Assembly (NCBI GenBank): GCA_963556145.1
Contig: OY744468.1
Coordinates: forward strand, 682,001-746,000
Source of the DNA: Hygrocybe punicea
Lineage: Eukaryota > Basidiomycota > Agaricomycetes > Agaricales > Hygrophoraceae
Reading direction: 5' to 3'
Length of the DNA stretch: 64,000 nt
In this document: in pieces, positions 47,880 to 59,560 of the stretch
How positions within the stretch are numbered: position 1 is the stretch's first letter
Layout of the letters: the number at the start of each line of letters is the position of its first letter
Made by a program: the position numbers and the translations under genes
The notes under the pieces: model-generated
Database searches by the model: none
What the model saw: only the letters and a program-made list of their open reading frames with translations
What the model was told of the DNA's origin: nothing

Positions 47880-48380
47880 TGGAATATTTATTAACGTAGA
47901 TATGGCTTGTCGAACACATGTTGAACAGGCCGAACACTGTTTGACAAGTGTTTAACAAGTCATTGCTTGGTTAATAAATTAAGATGAATATATATTCACG
48001 TGGATACGGCTTGTCGAACACTTGTCGAACAGGCTGAACACTGTTTGACAAGTGTTCGACAAGCCATTGCTTTGTTAATAAATTGGGTGTAATATACATT
48101 AACGTAGCAATGGCTTGTCGAACACTTGTCGAACAGTGTTCGGCCTGTTCGATGAGTGTTCGACAAGCCGTATCTACGTTAATATATATTCCACTTAATT
48201 TATTAACAAAGCAATGACTTGTCACAATGACTTGTCGAACACTTGTCGAACAGGCCGAACACTGTTTGACAAGTGTTCGACAAGCCATACAGACATTGAT
48301 TAACGCATCAAGATGCATATGACTAACCGAACACTTGCCGAACAATGTTTGGCCTGTTCGACACGTGTTCGGCAGGTCGT
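47880..48380. repeat. Array of CGAACA/TGTTCG palindromes (array 2)
   Basis: Repeats of TGGCTTGTCGAACACTTGTC and GAACAGGCCGAACACTGTTTG, then GACAAGTGTTCGACAAGCC, alternate with AT-rich spacers (TTAATAAATTAAGTGGAATATATATTAACG). Each unit is itself an inverted repeat. It lies between the starts of Z (minus) and of the reading frame at 48658 (plus), as a shared divergent control region would. Confidence 0.88.
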
Positions 48381-48657
48381 TACATTGTTATTCATTCTAA
48401 AGACAAATATGGGTGCACAATGAAAACCTTGCCGATCAAACCGGGGGAGCATCATTGTTGCCGTTGTCACCTGACACGAATCCGATATTATTGATAGTCA
48501 AAAGGATTATCCAAACTTGATTAACTCTTCTTCTCCTTCACACTCAGCATCTCACCACACATCCCGAGTTATAGAACACATACTGGTATATCACAGTACC
48601 ATCCTGGACCCCGTTGAATTTACAAACTAACATAATCTGATCTGTTAGACTTTCAAT

Positions 48658-48904
48658 ATGCCCAAATCACGCAAGGAAGTTGGCTACGAAGTGTGCTGCC
48701 ACATCTGTCCAGGACGAAACTGCCTCTTGATCCAGACGCAAACTCTCCTTTGGAAAAAGGAAGGAAGTTCCTGTCAGCGCCATTGTGGATTTACCAGCAA
48801 GCATCCAAATTGCATCGCATCCGGTACCTGTCCTCTATCCAGCTGTATTGGACAGAAGGGCGCAGAAAATTCCATGGGTGTTCAAAATGCTACTGAAGAG
48901 GAAC
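48658..48904 (+). pseudogene. 5' exon of an unrecognised gene cut by hAT-3
   Basis: ATG at 48658 starts MPKSRKEVGYEVCC. A more protein-like reading changes frame near 48735 to DPDANSPLEKGRKFLSAPLW, IYQQASKLHRIR and YWTEGRRKFHGCSKC. hAT-3 starts at 48905. By position (divergent from Z, upstream of the Y fragment) it could be the 5' end of a TET/JBP or Y copy, but I see no motif to prove it. Confidence 0.35.
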
Positions 48905-51435
48905 TAGGGTATAGCACGGGTTCGGGTAAACCCGCGGTTTTAGGGTTAAGGGTATGGCGGGTACGGGTACGGTGTTTGCTCACTCCCAACCCGCCACTAC
49001 TGCTCACCCATGCACTCGGGTACGGCTTTTTCTGCGGGTCCAGCAAGGCACGGCCGCTGTCATGCCACGCCAAGATTCTGCTAACTATTTCGAGTCACAA
49101 ATTCTCCTCCCGCCACATGAAACGTCGTTTTCCAACTCCTTCATGGCCGCGTCATCCAAAGAAAAATTAGTTGAACATTGGTTAAAAGGGCGGGGTATCT
49201 ACAATGTTCCAGTAGGTCTTCTTCCCCTTTCATTTGTCATGGCCCCTCATAAAAAACATCAGGCCTCGACCGCCAGCTCTCTTTCCTCTCACACATCTGC
49301 TCCTGCCCCCAAGCCGAAGCCAACTGGCAAAGCTCAGAAGCCCGTTGAGGCTGTTCTGAAGCCTGTCAAATGACTCAAGACAGCTCTCTCAACCGCATCC
49401 AGCCAAGCTGACTCCAACGATGTGCCCAACAACATCAGCGACGACGCCTCTATGCCTGACATTAACATAGTTTCGGATGCCGAAGAGGATGCAGACACAG
49501 CCGACGAGGTGTCGCCCGAGGAACAACTCAGTATGTGCCCTTCGCCCAAATCCACCCATCCTCCTGATCTGTTTTCATCCAGAGGCAGCACAGAAGACTT
49601 GGCGTTCCCCCGTCTACAACTTCTTCAAGTCCAACGTCTCCGTTCGTTATGAGGGTACTCGCATGTACCATTTCTTTCCCTGCGCTGCCCGCAACTGCAA
49701 ATCCGACTCGGGCGGCTGCCGCCGCTTCCAAGACAAGGGCGACCGAGCTTCCACTTCCAACCTCAAGGCTCATGCCATTGGCTGCTTCGGTGATGAGGCC
49801 GTCAAGCTTGCCATCAGTTCGAAGGAGATCGAGTCTCGTACTGGCAGCATTTTCACTGCGTTCGCCCGGCAAGGACAAAAACCCGTTGCCTACTCCCATC
49901 GCGCTCACACGAACACCGAGGTTCGCGCTCGCATTGTCAAATGGGTGACTGAGAACAATCGGCCTGCCAACATTGTCAAGGATCGCGAACTCATCGACCT
50001 TTTCTGTGCCGGCCGCCCTCAGATGTCTGTCCCATCCCCTACTACGGTTGCTCGAGACATTGCCTCAGCATTCACAAAGTGTCAAGCACGCATCGCCAAA
50101 CTACTACAAGACCACTCAGGTCGTCTACACTTTGCAACGGATGCCTGGACGTCGCCCAATCACCGGGCATTTGTGGCGTGGACAGTTCACCTGCAACACA
50201 ATGGTGTTATGTTAGCGTTTTTGCTGGACATTATTGAAGTCCCAGAGGTACACCATCTTCCCTCGTCTTTCGAGTCACACTAACATTTTCTCAGTCTCAC
50301 ACCGGAGCCGCTCTGGCCCTTGCCTTTCAAGCGATGCTCATGCGTTTCAGCCTGATGGACAAGATTCTCGCAATGAACGCTGACAATGCTTCTTCCAACG
50401 ATACTCAGACAACCAAGCTCGCTGGCATGGAAAATGCCTTTGATGCAGAGCATCGCATCAGATGCTTCAACCACACCATCCAACTCGCTGCTGTCACTCT
50501 GCTCCGCCCATTCAATGCCGGGATCCAGGCCACCAAGGATGGTGGCAATGAGGATGCCAGCGTCGCTGAGGAGATGGCGCTGGAAGACCTTGATGAGGAT
50601 GAAGACGAGGAGGACGAGGACGAGGACGATGGTGGCATCGACTGGAATGCCGATGACTTTGATGATGGAGTGGATGAACTGGATCAGTTGCCGGCTAATG
50701 AACGGGAGAGGGTCCTTGCGGAGACTGCAACGATTCGAGAGACTGTCACTAAGGTACGTTACCCTTACTTGGGTTAGTATCACCATTGCCTGACTCGATT
50801 CCAGCTTCGTCAGCTTGCATTCGCCATCATCCACTCCACGACAATTGCCCTCCCCGCCTGGAGGCAAACCTGTGAGACACTGAAGCTGAAGCGTCGTCTT
50901 ATCCCCCATGATGTTGTCACCCGATGGAACTCAACATACGACATGATGCGCTTCGCGCTCAACTACCGAGAGGCTATTGACAGCATCACCGCCAACAAAA
51001 CCCTCAAACTCCGCAAGTATGAGTTGTTTGCTGATGACTGGAACATTATCCAGGATCTCACGCACATCCTTAAGCAATACAAGGCAGCTACAATCCATTT
51101 CTCCAAGAATTCCGCCAGTATTGTGGCTGTCATCCCTGCCATGGACAAGCTTACAGATTCTCTCAACACCACCACCACCAAGCCCTACCATGCCGCGATC
51201 CAAGCTGCGATGAAGCTCGCCCGAGCCAAGATGAACCATTACTACTCTTTAACCGATAGCTCTCCTGCGTACCGTATTGCCATGATACTTCACCCAGGCA
51301 TGAAGCTCGAATACTTCCGCCAGCACAAGTGGGAGGATGAATGGATCGAGGAGGCGGAAAACTTGGTCAGGGAGGAATACATTGGAACATATGAGTCCAA
51401 AGAGACTGCAAGCATGGCCGCCAAGCCCGTAAGTG
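48905..51435 (+). mobile_element. hAT transposon hAT-3, 3'-truncated
   Basis: The left end TAGGGTATAGCACGGGTTCG and GGGTACGGG-rich subterminal DNA match the start of hAT-2 and the MITE ends. There is no right end: sequence changes to the Y C-terminal fragment at about 51430-51440, in the intron before the last two hAT exons, so the hATC domain and right TIR are gone. Confidence 0.85.
49228..51429 (+). pseudogene. hAT-family transposase (hAT-3), lacking hATC
   Basis: The best preserved of the three hAT genes. The start near 49240 reads MAPHKKHQAS. The BED-type finger (FFPCAARNCK..GGCRRFQDKGDRASTSNLKAH) is at 49667-49780, FATDAWTSPNHRAFVAW at 50135, MNADNASSND at 50374, CFNHTIQLAAV at 50465, an acidic Asp/Glu run at 50585-50650, VVTRWNSTYD at 50914 and HPGMKLEYFRQHKW at 51290. 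Clean introns lie at 50248-50294 and 50754-50804. One in-frame TGA (49371-49373) interrupts exon 1. The last exons are missing beyond the donor GTAAGT at 51430. GC content is visibly higher than in the neighbours, fitting a younger copy. Confidence 0.9.
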
Positions 51436-51608
51436 TTGTCAATTACTTCGTGAACGAGATCGAACAGTATCACACCTGCAGCTTGTGGTCCAACATGAAG
51501 CAAGGCACGAAATCAGCTCGGGCACCAATCAGATCTTTTGCGGACACATTTACGGTGGTATTTTATAAATGGCTTGTAGACATTACAAATGCATACTCCT
51601 ATTTTTGA
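51430..51608 (+). pseudogene. C-terminal fragment of gene Y (copy B)
   Basis: The frame reads VNYFVNEIEQYHTCSLWSNM, then KSARAPIRSFADTF and FYKWLVDITNAYSYF before TGA. It matches 1165-1402 and the end of Y at 56.7-57.0 kb. It is joined to the truncated hAT-3 and convergent with X, whose stop is 176 bases away. Confidence 0.75.
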
Positions 51609-51783
51609 ACTACACTTGTACATTAGTCAACTTTAAATGTCACAAATCGTATTTCATGTCAGAGAGGCACGAAACGCTTTGATTTCAAAGGTAGTTACAT
51701 TACAAATTCAAGGCAACATAATGGAAATGGGCAATAGGCCATGCTGCATGGCACACTAGTTTCATGACGAGAAAAACGACAAG

Positions 51784-53807
51784 TTAATGAGAGACACCCA
51801 ATACCATCACCCACTGCACATTTAGGGAAATACTCTTCAACAAATCATCAGAGCGTTTGAAGGTATTGATCATGTGGCCGACCACAACGCAGGATTCTGC
51901 AGGAACATCGCCTGGAAAGTGGGGGAGTTGCTGAAGTATTTTGAGGGTGTCGGTAAAGTCCGTTTTAACTTTCCGGGCATCATAGATTGGGACTATGAAT
52001 ACAAGCATCAAAAACAAAACCAAGGACCTTGTGTGAGAGAGAATAAAACTAACCAATGTCATGGAATGACAGCGCAGTCTTTTGGTAAGATGGAGTGGGA
52101 CGTCGAGTAAAAGGACTAGACTGCATGAATTTCGAAGAGGAAGCTTCTATTGAATATGAGTAAGGATTGACAAGAGAGCATTGAGTGGTATACTCACTGC
52201 TAGGAGATGCATCCATCCCACTTGCCGCTGTCATCGAGAAGGACAGAAAGTCCTTATATAGTTGTGCACGAAATTTCGCCTCACCAGTAACCATTCCAAT
52301 GGCGCCAACATACCGCTCCCATTCTCCTGAAAATAAAGCCCCTTGGATAACTTTGATCAGTTTTGTGTTCCCACCAACTTTTGGCTCATCAAGGAAGCAT
52401 GAATCGACTAGAATGACAGAAGTTAAGATTGTTGGGATGGCACCAGCAACGGAGTGGAAGAAACTACGCCCAAATGCTCCAGTAGAGATATTGGCAGGAT
52501 CGTCACAAGAAAGATTCGAGTACTTGTCAGATCGAACAAAGGTCACTGCGGAGAACAACAAACTGTTATGCAATGTGAATTGTCTTTAACCATCAAGTCC
52601 TAGTTGACAGCTTACTTTTGGTTGACCTTGCGAATGTTGCTGATGACATCGCTATATTGAAGATTTCCATTCCCTATGGCACTAGACCAAGATACCATGG
52701 CCGCTGCCCTATTCAATATATTTAACATTGATTCAGAAGATAAAACTGAATAGTTACTTAATGTTGACACAGTCCTTATATGTATCGACCAACTGAGGGT
52801 CTCTTGTACCAATGTCGGACTCATCCATGTTTGGAGACTGTATACTAAAGCAAGGGCATCAATTAAAAAAATAATAGAGAGATGTAATGTACCTGGTGAT
52901 TTGGTGTTGTGCATATGTCACAGCTCCATCATCACTACTGGAAACATTGTTGTCACTGATATCACGAAGACAGGTAGTCTTTGTGACTTTGGAGGAAATC
53001 GCCTTCATGGTGTTGACAGATGTATCAGAGTTGCTAATCATTTATTAATATATGAAGGACAAGAATCATATGAAGTATCATACCAAAGACCATTATCTGC
53101 ATTTGATTTCTTAGAACCGAATTCGAGTTTTGCGATAGGCCTACGACATGTCTAACATATGACCAATTAATCAATTTCCAACTCACATGAATGTTTCGTC
53201 GCTGTCATCATCCTCATCATGTAATTGATGCTGCTTTGACTTTGTCTTCTTCGATGGAGAAGAGAATTTACTATATAAAACAATTAAATAATACACAAAT
53301 ATAAAAGACATTATTTAGAGCTACTGACCTGTCTTCGTCTTCCTCTGAAGCATGCCGCCTTTTCCCGCTAAATATAAAGAATATTAGATGACATGAACAG
53401 TATAAATTGAACTTGCAAACCTTGCTCTATTGGTGGTCTTCCTGGACCGCCTATATTACTGAAGTAAATCAATAGTATCTGAAAATACAATTCATGAGAC
53501 ACACCTCATAGACGAGACAGGTTTGACAATGCTAGCGACGCTATTAACACTAATAACTTCTTCGTCTTCGGAGTTGGCAATACTACTGGTGGTTTAGTCG
53601 TGGTGGATGAATCAGAATATTGGAATAGACACGTACACTTCTTCATCGACAAGCTTGGTGGTTGTGACCTTCTTACCCTTCCTAGAAACAACAGTATGAC
53701 CTTTGTTCAGAACGAACAGCAATACATGAAAATAAATATACATACGAAATGGCGCTTGATCGAGCTTTGGACTGAGTCTTCACGTTTGCAGACTTCTTAG
53801 GGGCCAT
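51784..53807 (-). CDS. Unrecognised multi-exon gene X (copy B)
   Basis: The proposed start at 53807 gives MAPKKSANVKTQSKARSSA. Several very short exons follow, encoding a basic and acidic stretch (SRKTTNRARKRRHASEEDED, KTKSKQHQLHDEDDSDE) that looks like a nuclear-localisation region. Then come MDESDIGTRDPQLVDTYKDC, IGNGNLQYSDVISNIRKVNQ, a core exon (52573-52200: SDKYSNLSCDDPANIS, GEWERYVGAIGMVTGEAKFR) and the conserved end VPIYDARKV..LPHFPGDVPAESCVVVGHMINTF to QWVMVLG. Introns are short and plausible, so this copy may be intact. The family recurs as a C-terminal piece at 979-1086. No catalytic motif is evident. Confidence 0.6.
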
Positions 53808-54710
53808 TGCAAAGATAAGAGCTTTAAGCTGTGCAACGAATCTGTGTGAGATATTATAGATGAATGAGGGGTCAGATGTGGACAATACCATTGGGCTCTC
53901 ATCGCTATTTAAGTATACTGAGACAGATCAAAAACAATAAAAAAGCTGTTTATAGATATCACACTGACAGGTATGAAAACCACATCTGCTGATGGTTTGA
54001 AGGAGAACTATTCGGACCATAGCGCCATAAAAATGCAAAAAATCAGGGACATTCCCCATGATGTAGAACCGATGATTGACCAGCTGTTACGCTCAGCGTC
54101 ATCCAACAACATGGATATGGATTACTGGTATGCAGAATAATCAAACACTAAATCTAATTAGGGTTTGGGAATGTAGAACAGCTGTCACCACATGGAGCTG
54201 ATCATAAGATCATAACACCGCCAAATCTAACATGGAAATTTATGTGACATATATACTCATTTCCAAACAAATATAAACATCGGATCAACTATACTGACAC
54301 TTGCATCAGAACAAACATTCTGAATGGATAGGGGTTTCCTTTCAATGCTGTACAATAAGGAGGTCAAGAATTGCCATAGGTGTGGATGTATATCCTGTCC
54401 TATGAAAATGGAAGAAAACAATAGGAATCTATTGAGAAGATCTGCAAAATAAAAATGCAAACACCATACAAACATCACAAGTTCGTGGAGAATGAACATG
54501 ATGCACTGTCGTAATATCAATAACGATCGAAAACAATTCATGATAAAACAGTCGGAAATGGTGCGTGAATTATACCCCCCTGTTCCCACTTCGCAAATGG
54601 ACACCTATTACGATTTCAAAACATCATGTCAGTACATATTCTATTGAAGGAATTCATATATTCAACTCTACTGTACAGCTGAACGTTTAAGCAATCTCAT
54701 ATCTACACAG
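53808..54710. other. Intergenic region between divergent X and W
   Basis: About 900 bases between the starts of X (minus) and W (plus). Short frames occur (for example minus 54257-54604) but show no domain. It could hold the promoters of both genes; I see no distinctive motif. Confidence 0.4.
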
Positions 54711-55765
54711 ATGGACAATGATGACAGCCAACTTGCCAATTCTACAAATGTATGTTCAATGCTTATGATGTACACTGTGTTTCATTACATTTGCAGATTT
54801 CGAATGTCAATGTAGTGCATAATGACTCACCGGATTGCTGGAAACTTGCACGGCCGAGCACCGATACCACTGAGCATGAAGAGCTTGTCTTAAGCTTACA
54901 GGCGATATTGGTGGCCAAAGACCTACCACCGATCATCAGCAGGTAGATTATATCATCATCTAGAATCATAAACAATTAATTTACATATGTTTTTCAGATC
55001 GCCTGAACATCAAACACCGTTTCTCCGTCAAAGCATCCTTATCACAGGCCTCAATATACCATTATTCGAATCATATATTGACAACCTCCGAATCTTACAC
55101 CAGAAACTTGGTCGTCACTTCCCAGAACGTGCAATGCTGGACTTCACGTCAACCACCTATATTGAATACACTGCATTATCTATTGGCACCTGATATTTCA
55201 CTGACCGCCGACATGACAAAGTTTCATACAATATTCCATTCGAATACAATGTCGATCCCAAAGGCATACTGTCATCCATGAGCAATACTTGATACTTCCA
55301 TGGGACAGACAATGAGGTCCTTTATTTCAAGTTGACGTCAGAAGGAGGACGGCATTGGTGAGTGCTCAGCACAACAATAGCTTGGCTATTAATAATGACA
55401 TAGATCATAGCTTTGTACCTGCCAGTCCGACTTGCTTCAGGATTGGTGACATTGTAGAAGTCCAGATAACGGTATCGGCGGTTCCAGTTAAGAACGACAA
55501 ATTCAAGATGATTCTGAATCTGCGCTCATTAGCGCTGGTCGACAGCGAGTTTACTGAGGTAACAGACATATCTAATAATACAATGAATGATAACTAATGT
55601 ACATCCAGAATGTGACGATAAGTCGAAACAAAGCATCTCAACCTTCTCGCAATACAATGACGAGGATTAATGTAATGTGGGATATGTCCAGTTGGCTGAT
55701 GATGGTGAAGATGTCATAGAAACCCGTAGACGTTTGACCAACCTCAGGATGAATGAAGCCGATTA
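54711..55765 (+). pseudogene. Unrecognised multi-exon gene W
   Basis: ATG at 54711 (MDNDDSQLANSTN), intron 54750-54796, then VVHNDSPDCWKLARP and VLSLQAILVAKDLPPIISR. After the next intron come PFLRQSILITGLNIPLFESY and LGRHFPERAMLDF. The strongest block is SPTCFRIGDIVEVQI..VPVKNDKFKMILNLRSLALVD at 55425-55560, a motif seen in many uncharacterised agaricomycete proteins. The last exon reads VGYVQLADDGEDVIETRRRL to the stop at 55765. TGA codons near 55190 and 55289 and a frameshift in the last exon suggest decay. It is divergent from X. The function is unknown. Confidence 0.6.
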
Positions 55766-56029
55766 AGATCTATTATAATTACATTGTACGGTCACATACG
55801 AACATCAATTTTATATAATATTATGTTCTGCAATACATTCACAAGTGAAATAACAACACAAATAGTTTCATAAAGTGACGGGACATCTGAGTATTATTTA
55901 ATCGTAAAAGGTCCTCATCACTTTCCTGTGAATATAACTATTTAAACTGATATGGTATTTCTCATTCAATGGTCTGGCGTAACATCCATGGACATGTGTT
56001 CGGTACATTTCAAAAAACTTCAATTAATC

Positions 56030-56460
56030 AATTTCAATGATTGAAATGAAGCTTGAGACAGTTGTAGAACAGCTTGTCGAACACTGTTCGGCCTGTTCGA
56101 CAAGTATTCAATATTTACCTTATAAATACTTCTACTGCACATAGCACATGTATCTATATTACCGCAACATTTGACACAGTTGTTTGTGCAATTGCAACCA
56201 CTTAGACTAAAGCTGGGACACTTGTCAAACAGTTGTCAAACACTGTTCGGCCTGTTTGACAAGGGTGCACTATTCACATTATTAACAATTCTAATAAACT
56301 CAGTACATGTATCCACATCCAAGATACATGCAATATATTGTTCGTAAAAGTGTTTGTGCATGAGCAATGCCTCAGACTAAAGCTGGGACACTTGTTGAAC
56401 AGTTGTTGAACACTGCTCAGCATGTTCAACAAGTGTGCACTGTTTGCATTTAACCATTCC
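56030..56460. repeat. Array of CGAACA/TGTTCG palindromes (array 3)
   Basis: CTTGTCGAACACTGTTCGG with CCTGTTCGACAAG, then two longer units of about 180 bases containing AAAGCTGGGACACTTGT and CAAACACTGTTCGGCCTGTT. The unit resembles array 2, 8 kb away. Confidence 0.8.
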
Positions 56461-58258
56461 ATTGCACTACCAATGCATTCAATAGTTGTACAAAGTTGTC
56501 AAACATTTGCAGCTTGCAACTGCGATGCAACCATGCTATAACAGTATCTATTCCCAAATTGGCATCTGTGATCTAGGCAGCTGTGATCCGGCTGCCTTAT
56601 TGTACTTGCTGATTGGGACAACAAATTCTCACACTCAACTCCGCCCAGTCACACGGTTTCATAGTTATTCCCAGGGCTTCAAAATTGTTCCCACAGTTTG
56701 GAAATTTTGTTCCCACGGCTTGGCAAATTAGAGTGTGACCCTGAGTTGAAAAATCCGCCATATAGAACGATTCCCTTATAGGGACTCGTAACTTGTAGAA
56801 TAAACTCGAAAACGTGTCCGCAAAAGATCCGAGTGGAGCATGAACAGACTTCGCACCTTGCTTCATGTTGGACCACAAGCTTGTGGTATGATACATTTCA
56901 ACCTCGTTCACAAAATAGCAAACATGGTTGGTTTGTGAATCAACAATGAGTGAGATGTCTATCTGACAAAATACACTCATTGAAGGCTTTCCACCAATCA
57001 TGCTTGACTCAACAGCATATAGGCCCTTGTATGTGCTTCGAACCAAGTTGAAGAATTGTTGTTTGCCTTTGTCTCAAATCGCAATGGAGCCTTGGTCCGG
57101 ATTGCAGACATCTGTTTTCAACAAAATCCCTTGTGATTGGAATGATCTTAAACGAGATGAGGGATTAAGGTTTATGGTGTGAGAGAGGGCATTTGTACTT
57201 ACCTCAATTCCTCCAACGTATAAAATGTTGTCACAATGTCCCACTTCCATGATTTCGTTTCCTTGTTGCAATGTGTGTGGACTGTATAGATGACCCTTCC
57301 ACCCACCAAAAACACCCACCATTCTCCAATTTTGGCTAGCGGCTCAACATAGGTTTGACCGAACCAACGTGAACCAGGCACCTCACTATTCTGATGCATA
57401 TAATCCCAATTACATCTTGAATCACCCGGGAATAAAACGTGGTGGCCGGTGTCGCTATGCGTTCTTTTCAACACAATATTTGCCAGAAATGGTTCTCCAT
57501 CCATCAACAATCTCGCTTGCGGGCATATTGTGTGTGTCTGTAAGGGCTATGTGGAGCAGGTTCTGTATCTGCATCCATTTCAGATGAACTGTAACTATTT
57601 GTTTTGGTGGTGGCCACACATGGACCATTCGACAAAGCTCCTCGATTCCAGCCAAGAAGCTTGACACATTTTCCAGCATTATACCATATTGATTACTGCT
57701 ATAAATTCTTCCATCAATCAAAGACCAGATGGCAATTATTTAAACCCTCACATGTATGACATTCCCATGTCGACTCCACCAAAGACACAATCAGCTGATT
57801 TGAACTTTTCCCATGTTTCGTTTTTTCGATTGTATTGGAGCATCGCATGATGGAATTCTGGCCAAAACATGTATTTAACCTGGAATTGTTGTGCTGGTGT
57901 ATTGGAATCATCGCATTGCCAATGCTGCATTCGCATGGCCACATAAACCTATTCATTATGGATTGCATCAGGTATAAACTTATCTAGATCACCAAGACAA
58001 AATACATACCCATTCCTGAATGCAAACCCCATAACTAGACCTGTGGTTTTTGATGTTGTGTATAAACCCCTCAAGGTGTGAAATGGTATCGTATTCCTTC
58101 TTTGATATTGTGGTTGTAACAAATGCCAGGTCATTTGTTGCGGCAGCTTTGCTGACAATGCATGTTGTAGGATCAAGAACAAAGATAATTCAGAAGACTT
58201 GGTTGTTGTTGGCAGTTGGGGCTATTGTATTCATTGAGCCCTTTCAGCGTATCTTTTC

Positions 58259-58705
58259 CATGAAACATGGGTCAGCCGAGATGAACAATTCCCACTCCAA
58301 GTGGGCCAGCCAACCTCAGCCGACCAATATCTTTTCCCAAGGCAGATGGCTGGGCCGAGGCATACAGCTGGCCAGCCCGAGTGGGTTGGCCAACTGGGGG
58401 ATATTTCCCGAAACCTAGTGGGGGTTTCAGCTTGCCATCAGACATGGGTTGGCTTACCGTCTGCCATATATTGGCTGCCCATCAGGCATGGGTTGGCGGA
58501 CCCATTGGAATATATTGGCTGCCCAGCAGGCATGGGTTGGCCGACCATCTGCAATATATTGGCTCCCCATCGAGCATGGGTTGGCCAACCATCTGCCATA
58601 TATTGGCTCCCCATCAGGCATGGGTTGGCCGACCAATTGGAATATATTGCCTGCCCATCAGATGTGGGTTGGCCGACCCTCTGTCATATATTGCCTGCCC
58701 ATGAT
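58259..58705 (+). repeat. GW minisatellite inside Y
   Basis: The same array as 1403-1800 and 7710-8090. The leading segment ATGAAACATGGGTCAGCCGA, GACCAATATCTTTTCCCAAG and GTGGGGGTTTCAGCTTGCCA is shared with 7910-8100 in reverse. It separates the Y exons ending near 58710 and starting near 58250. Confidence 0.88.
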
Positions 58706-59144
58706 GAAATATTCCTTGAATTGTGGCAGCATCCATTGACTTGAAGGTGTTCCATTCCACCACAAAGACACACGATGCTTGAGGATCATATGTTTGTTCT
58801 CGTGCTCTAGGCAACTGATGTGGAGGAAGCCCATCAACATAGTCGATTGGACCAGGTCATATGTCTCCTGCAACAATGCATGTTCCACTTTTGCCTGTAT
58901 CAAGAATAGTCAACGACGAAGCGGTACAAAAAATCAAACATCAACATACAACCACAGATGGTGAATAGTGCACATGCTGAACGGGTTCATGGAGGGGGTC
59001 GCCATCATACAAGGTGAGATGAATGCCCTCTGCTGCTCTCTTGTGTGAATCATGAGTGGGTTGGCGTGTTATTGAACAACAGGACACAAACCATGGGCAC
59101 TGGATGGCTGAGTAAATCCGGTTCTCCATAATCCTGTCGAAATA

Positions 59145-59560
59145 TTTGCTGTCACTGGATGCAAGCCATAATATTTCTAATAAAAATATAATGAAATTGT
59201 TTTGAAACTAATCCATATTATTTTATCATGTCATTTGCAGAAAACATTAAGATCTATACTGCATAATTTTTGTATATTTCTGAAAAAGGTATGATCAAGA
59301 TATGGTAAAAATTATGAGAAAAGAAAAGATGTTCAAAGACTGTGAAATTGTATTTCTTTTAAGATAGCACTCAAGATATTTTTATGATAACTTCCTTTAA
59401 AAGGAACAGAAATTATTCAAAATGTTTTTAAACTTTTTCTTACAATGATGTGTTAAAGTAACATGGATTAATTTCAAGATAACTTCAAGATATTTTGAGA
59501 AGAAATACTATGGCTTGCATTCAGCATGTTAACAAATGACATACATCTTCTGTAATAACT
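59145..59560. other. AT-rich gap inside Y
   Basis: About 400 AT-rich bases between Y exons with no open frame. It is far longer than the other introns, so it is probably inserted or decayed DNA. Confidence 0.4.

Noticed and set aside
47880..48380. CRISPR-like array
   Set aside because: Spacers are themselves repeats, units are palindromic and vary in length, and the host is a fungus.
48900..49040. A complete MITE of the GGGTACGGG family
   Set aside because: The TIR-like start belongs to hAT-3, whose transposase follows; no second end is present nearby.
51430..51608. Last exon of the hAT-3 transposase
   Set aside because: It lacks hATC residues and matches the Y gene C-terminus at two other loci.
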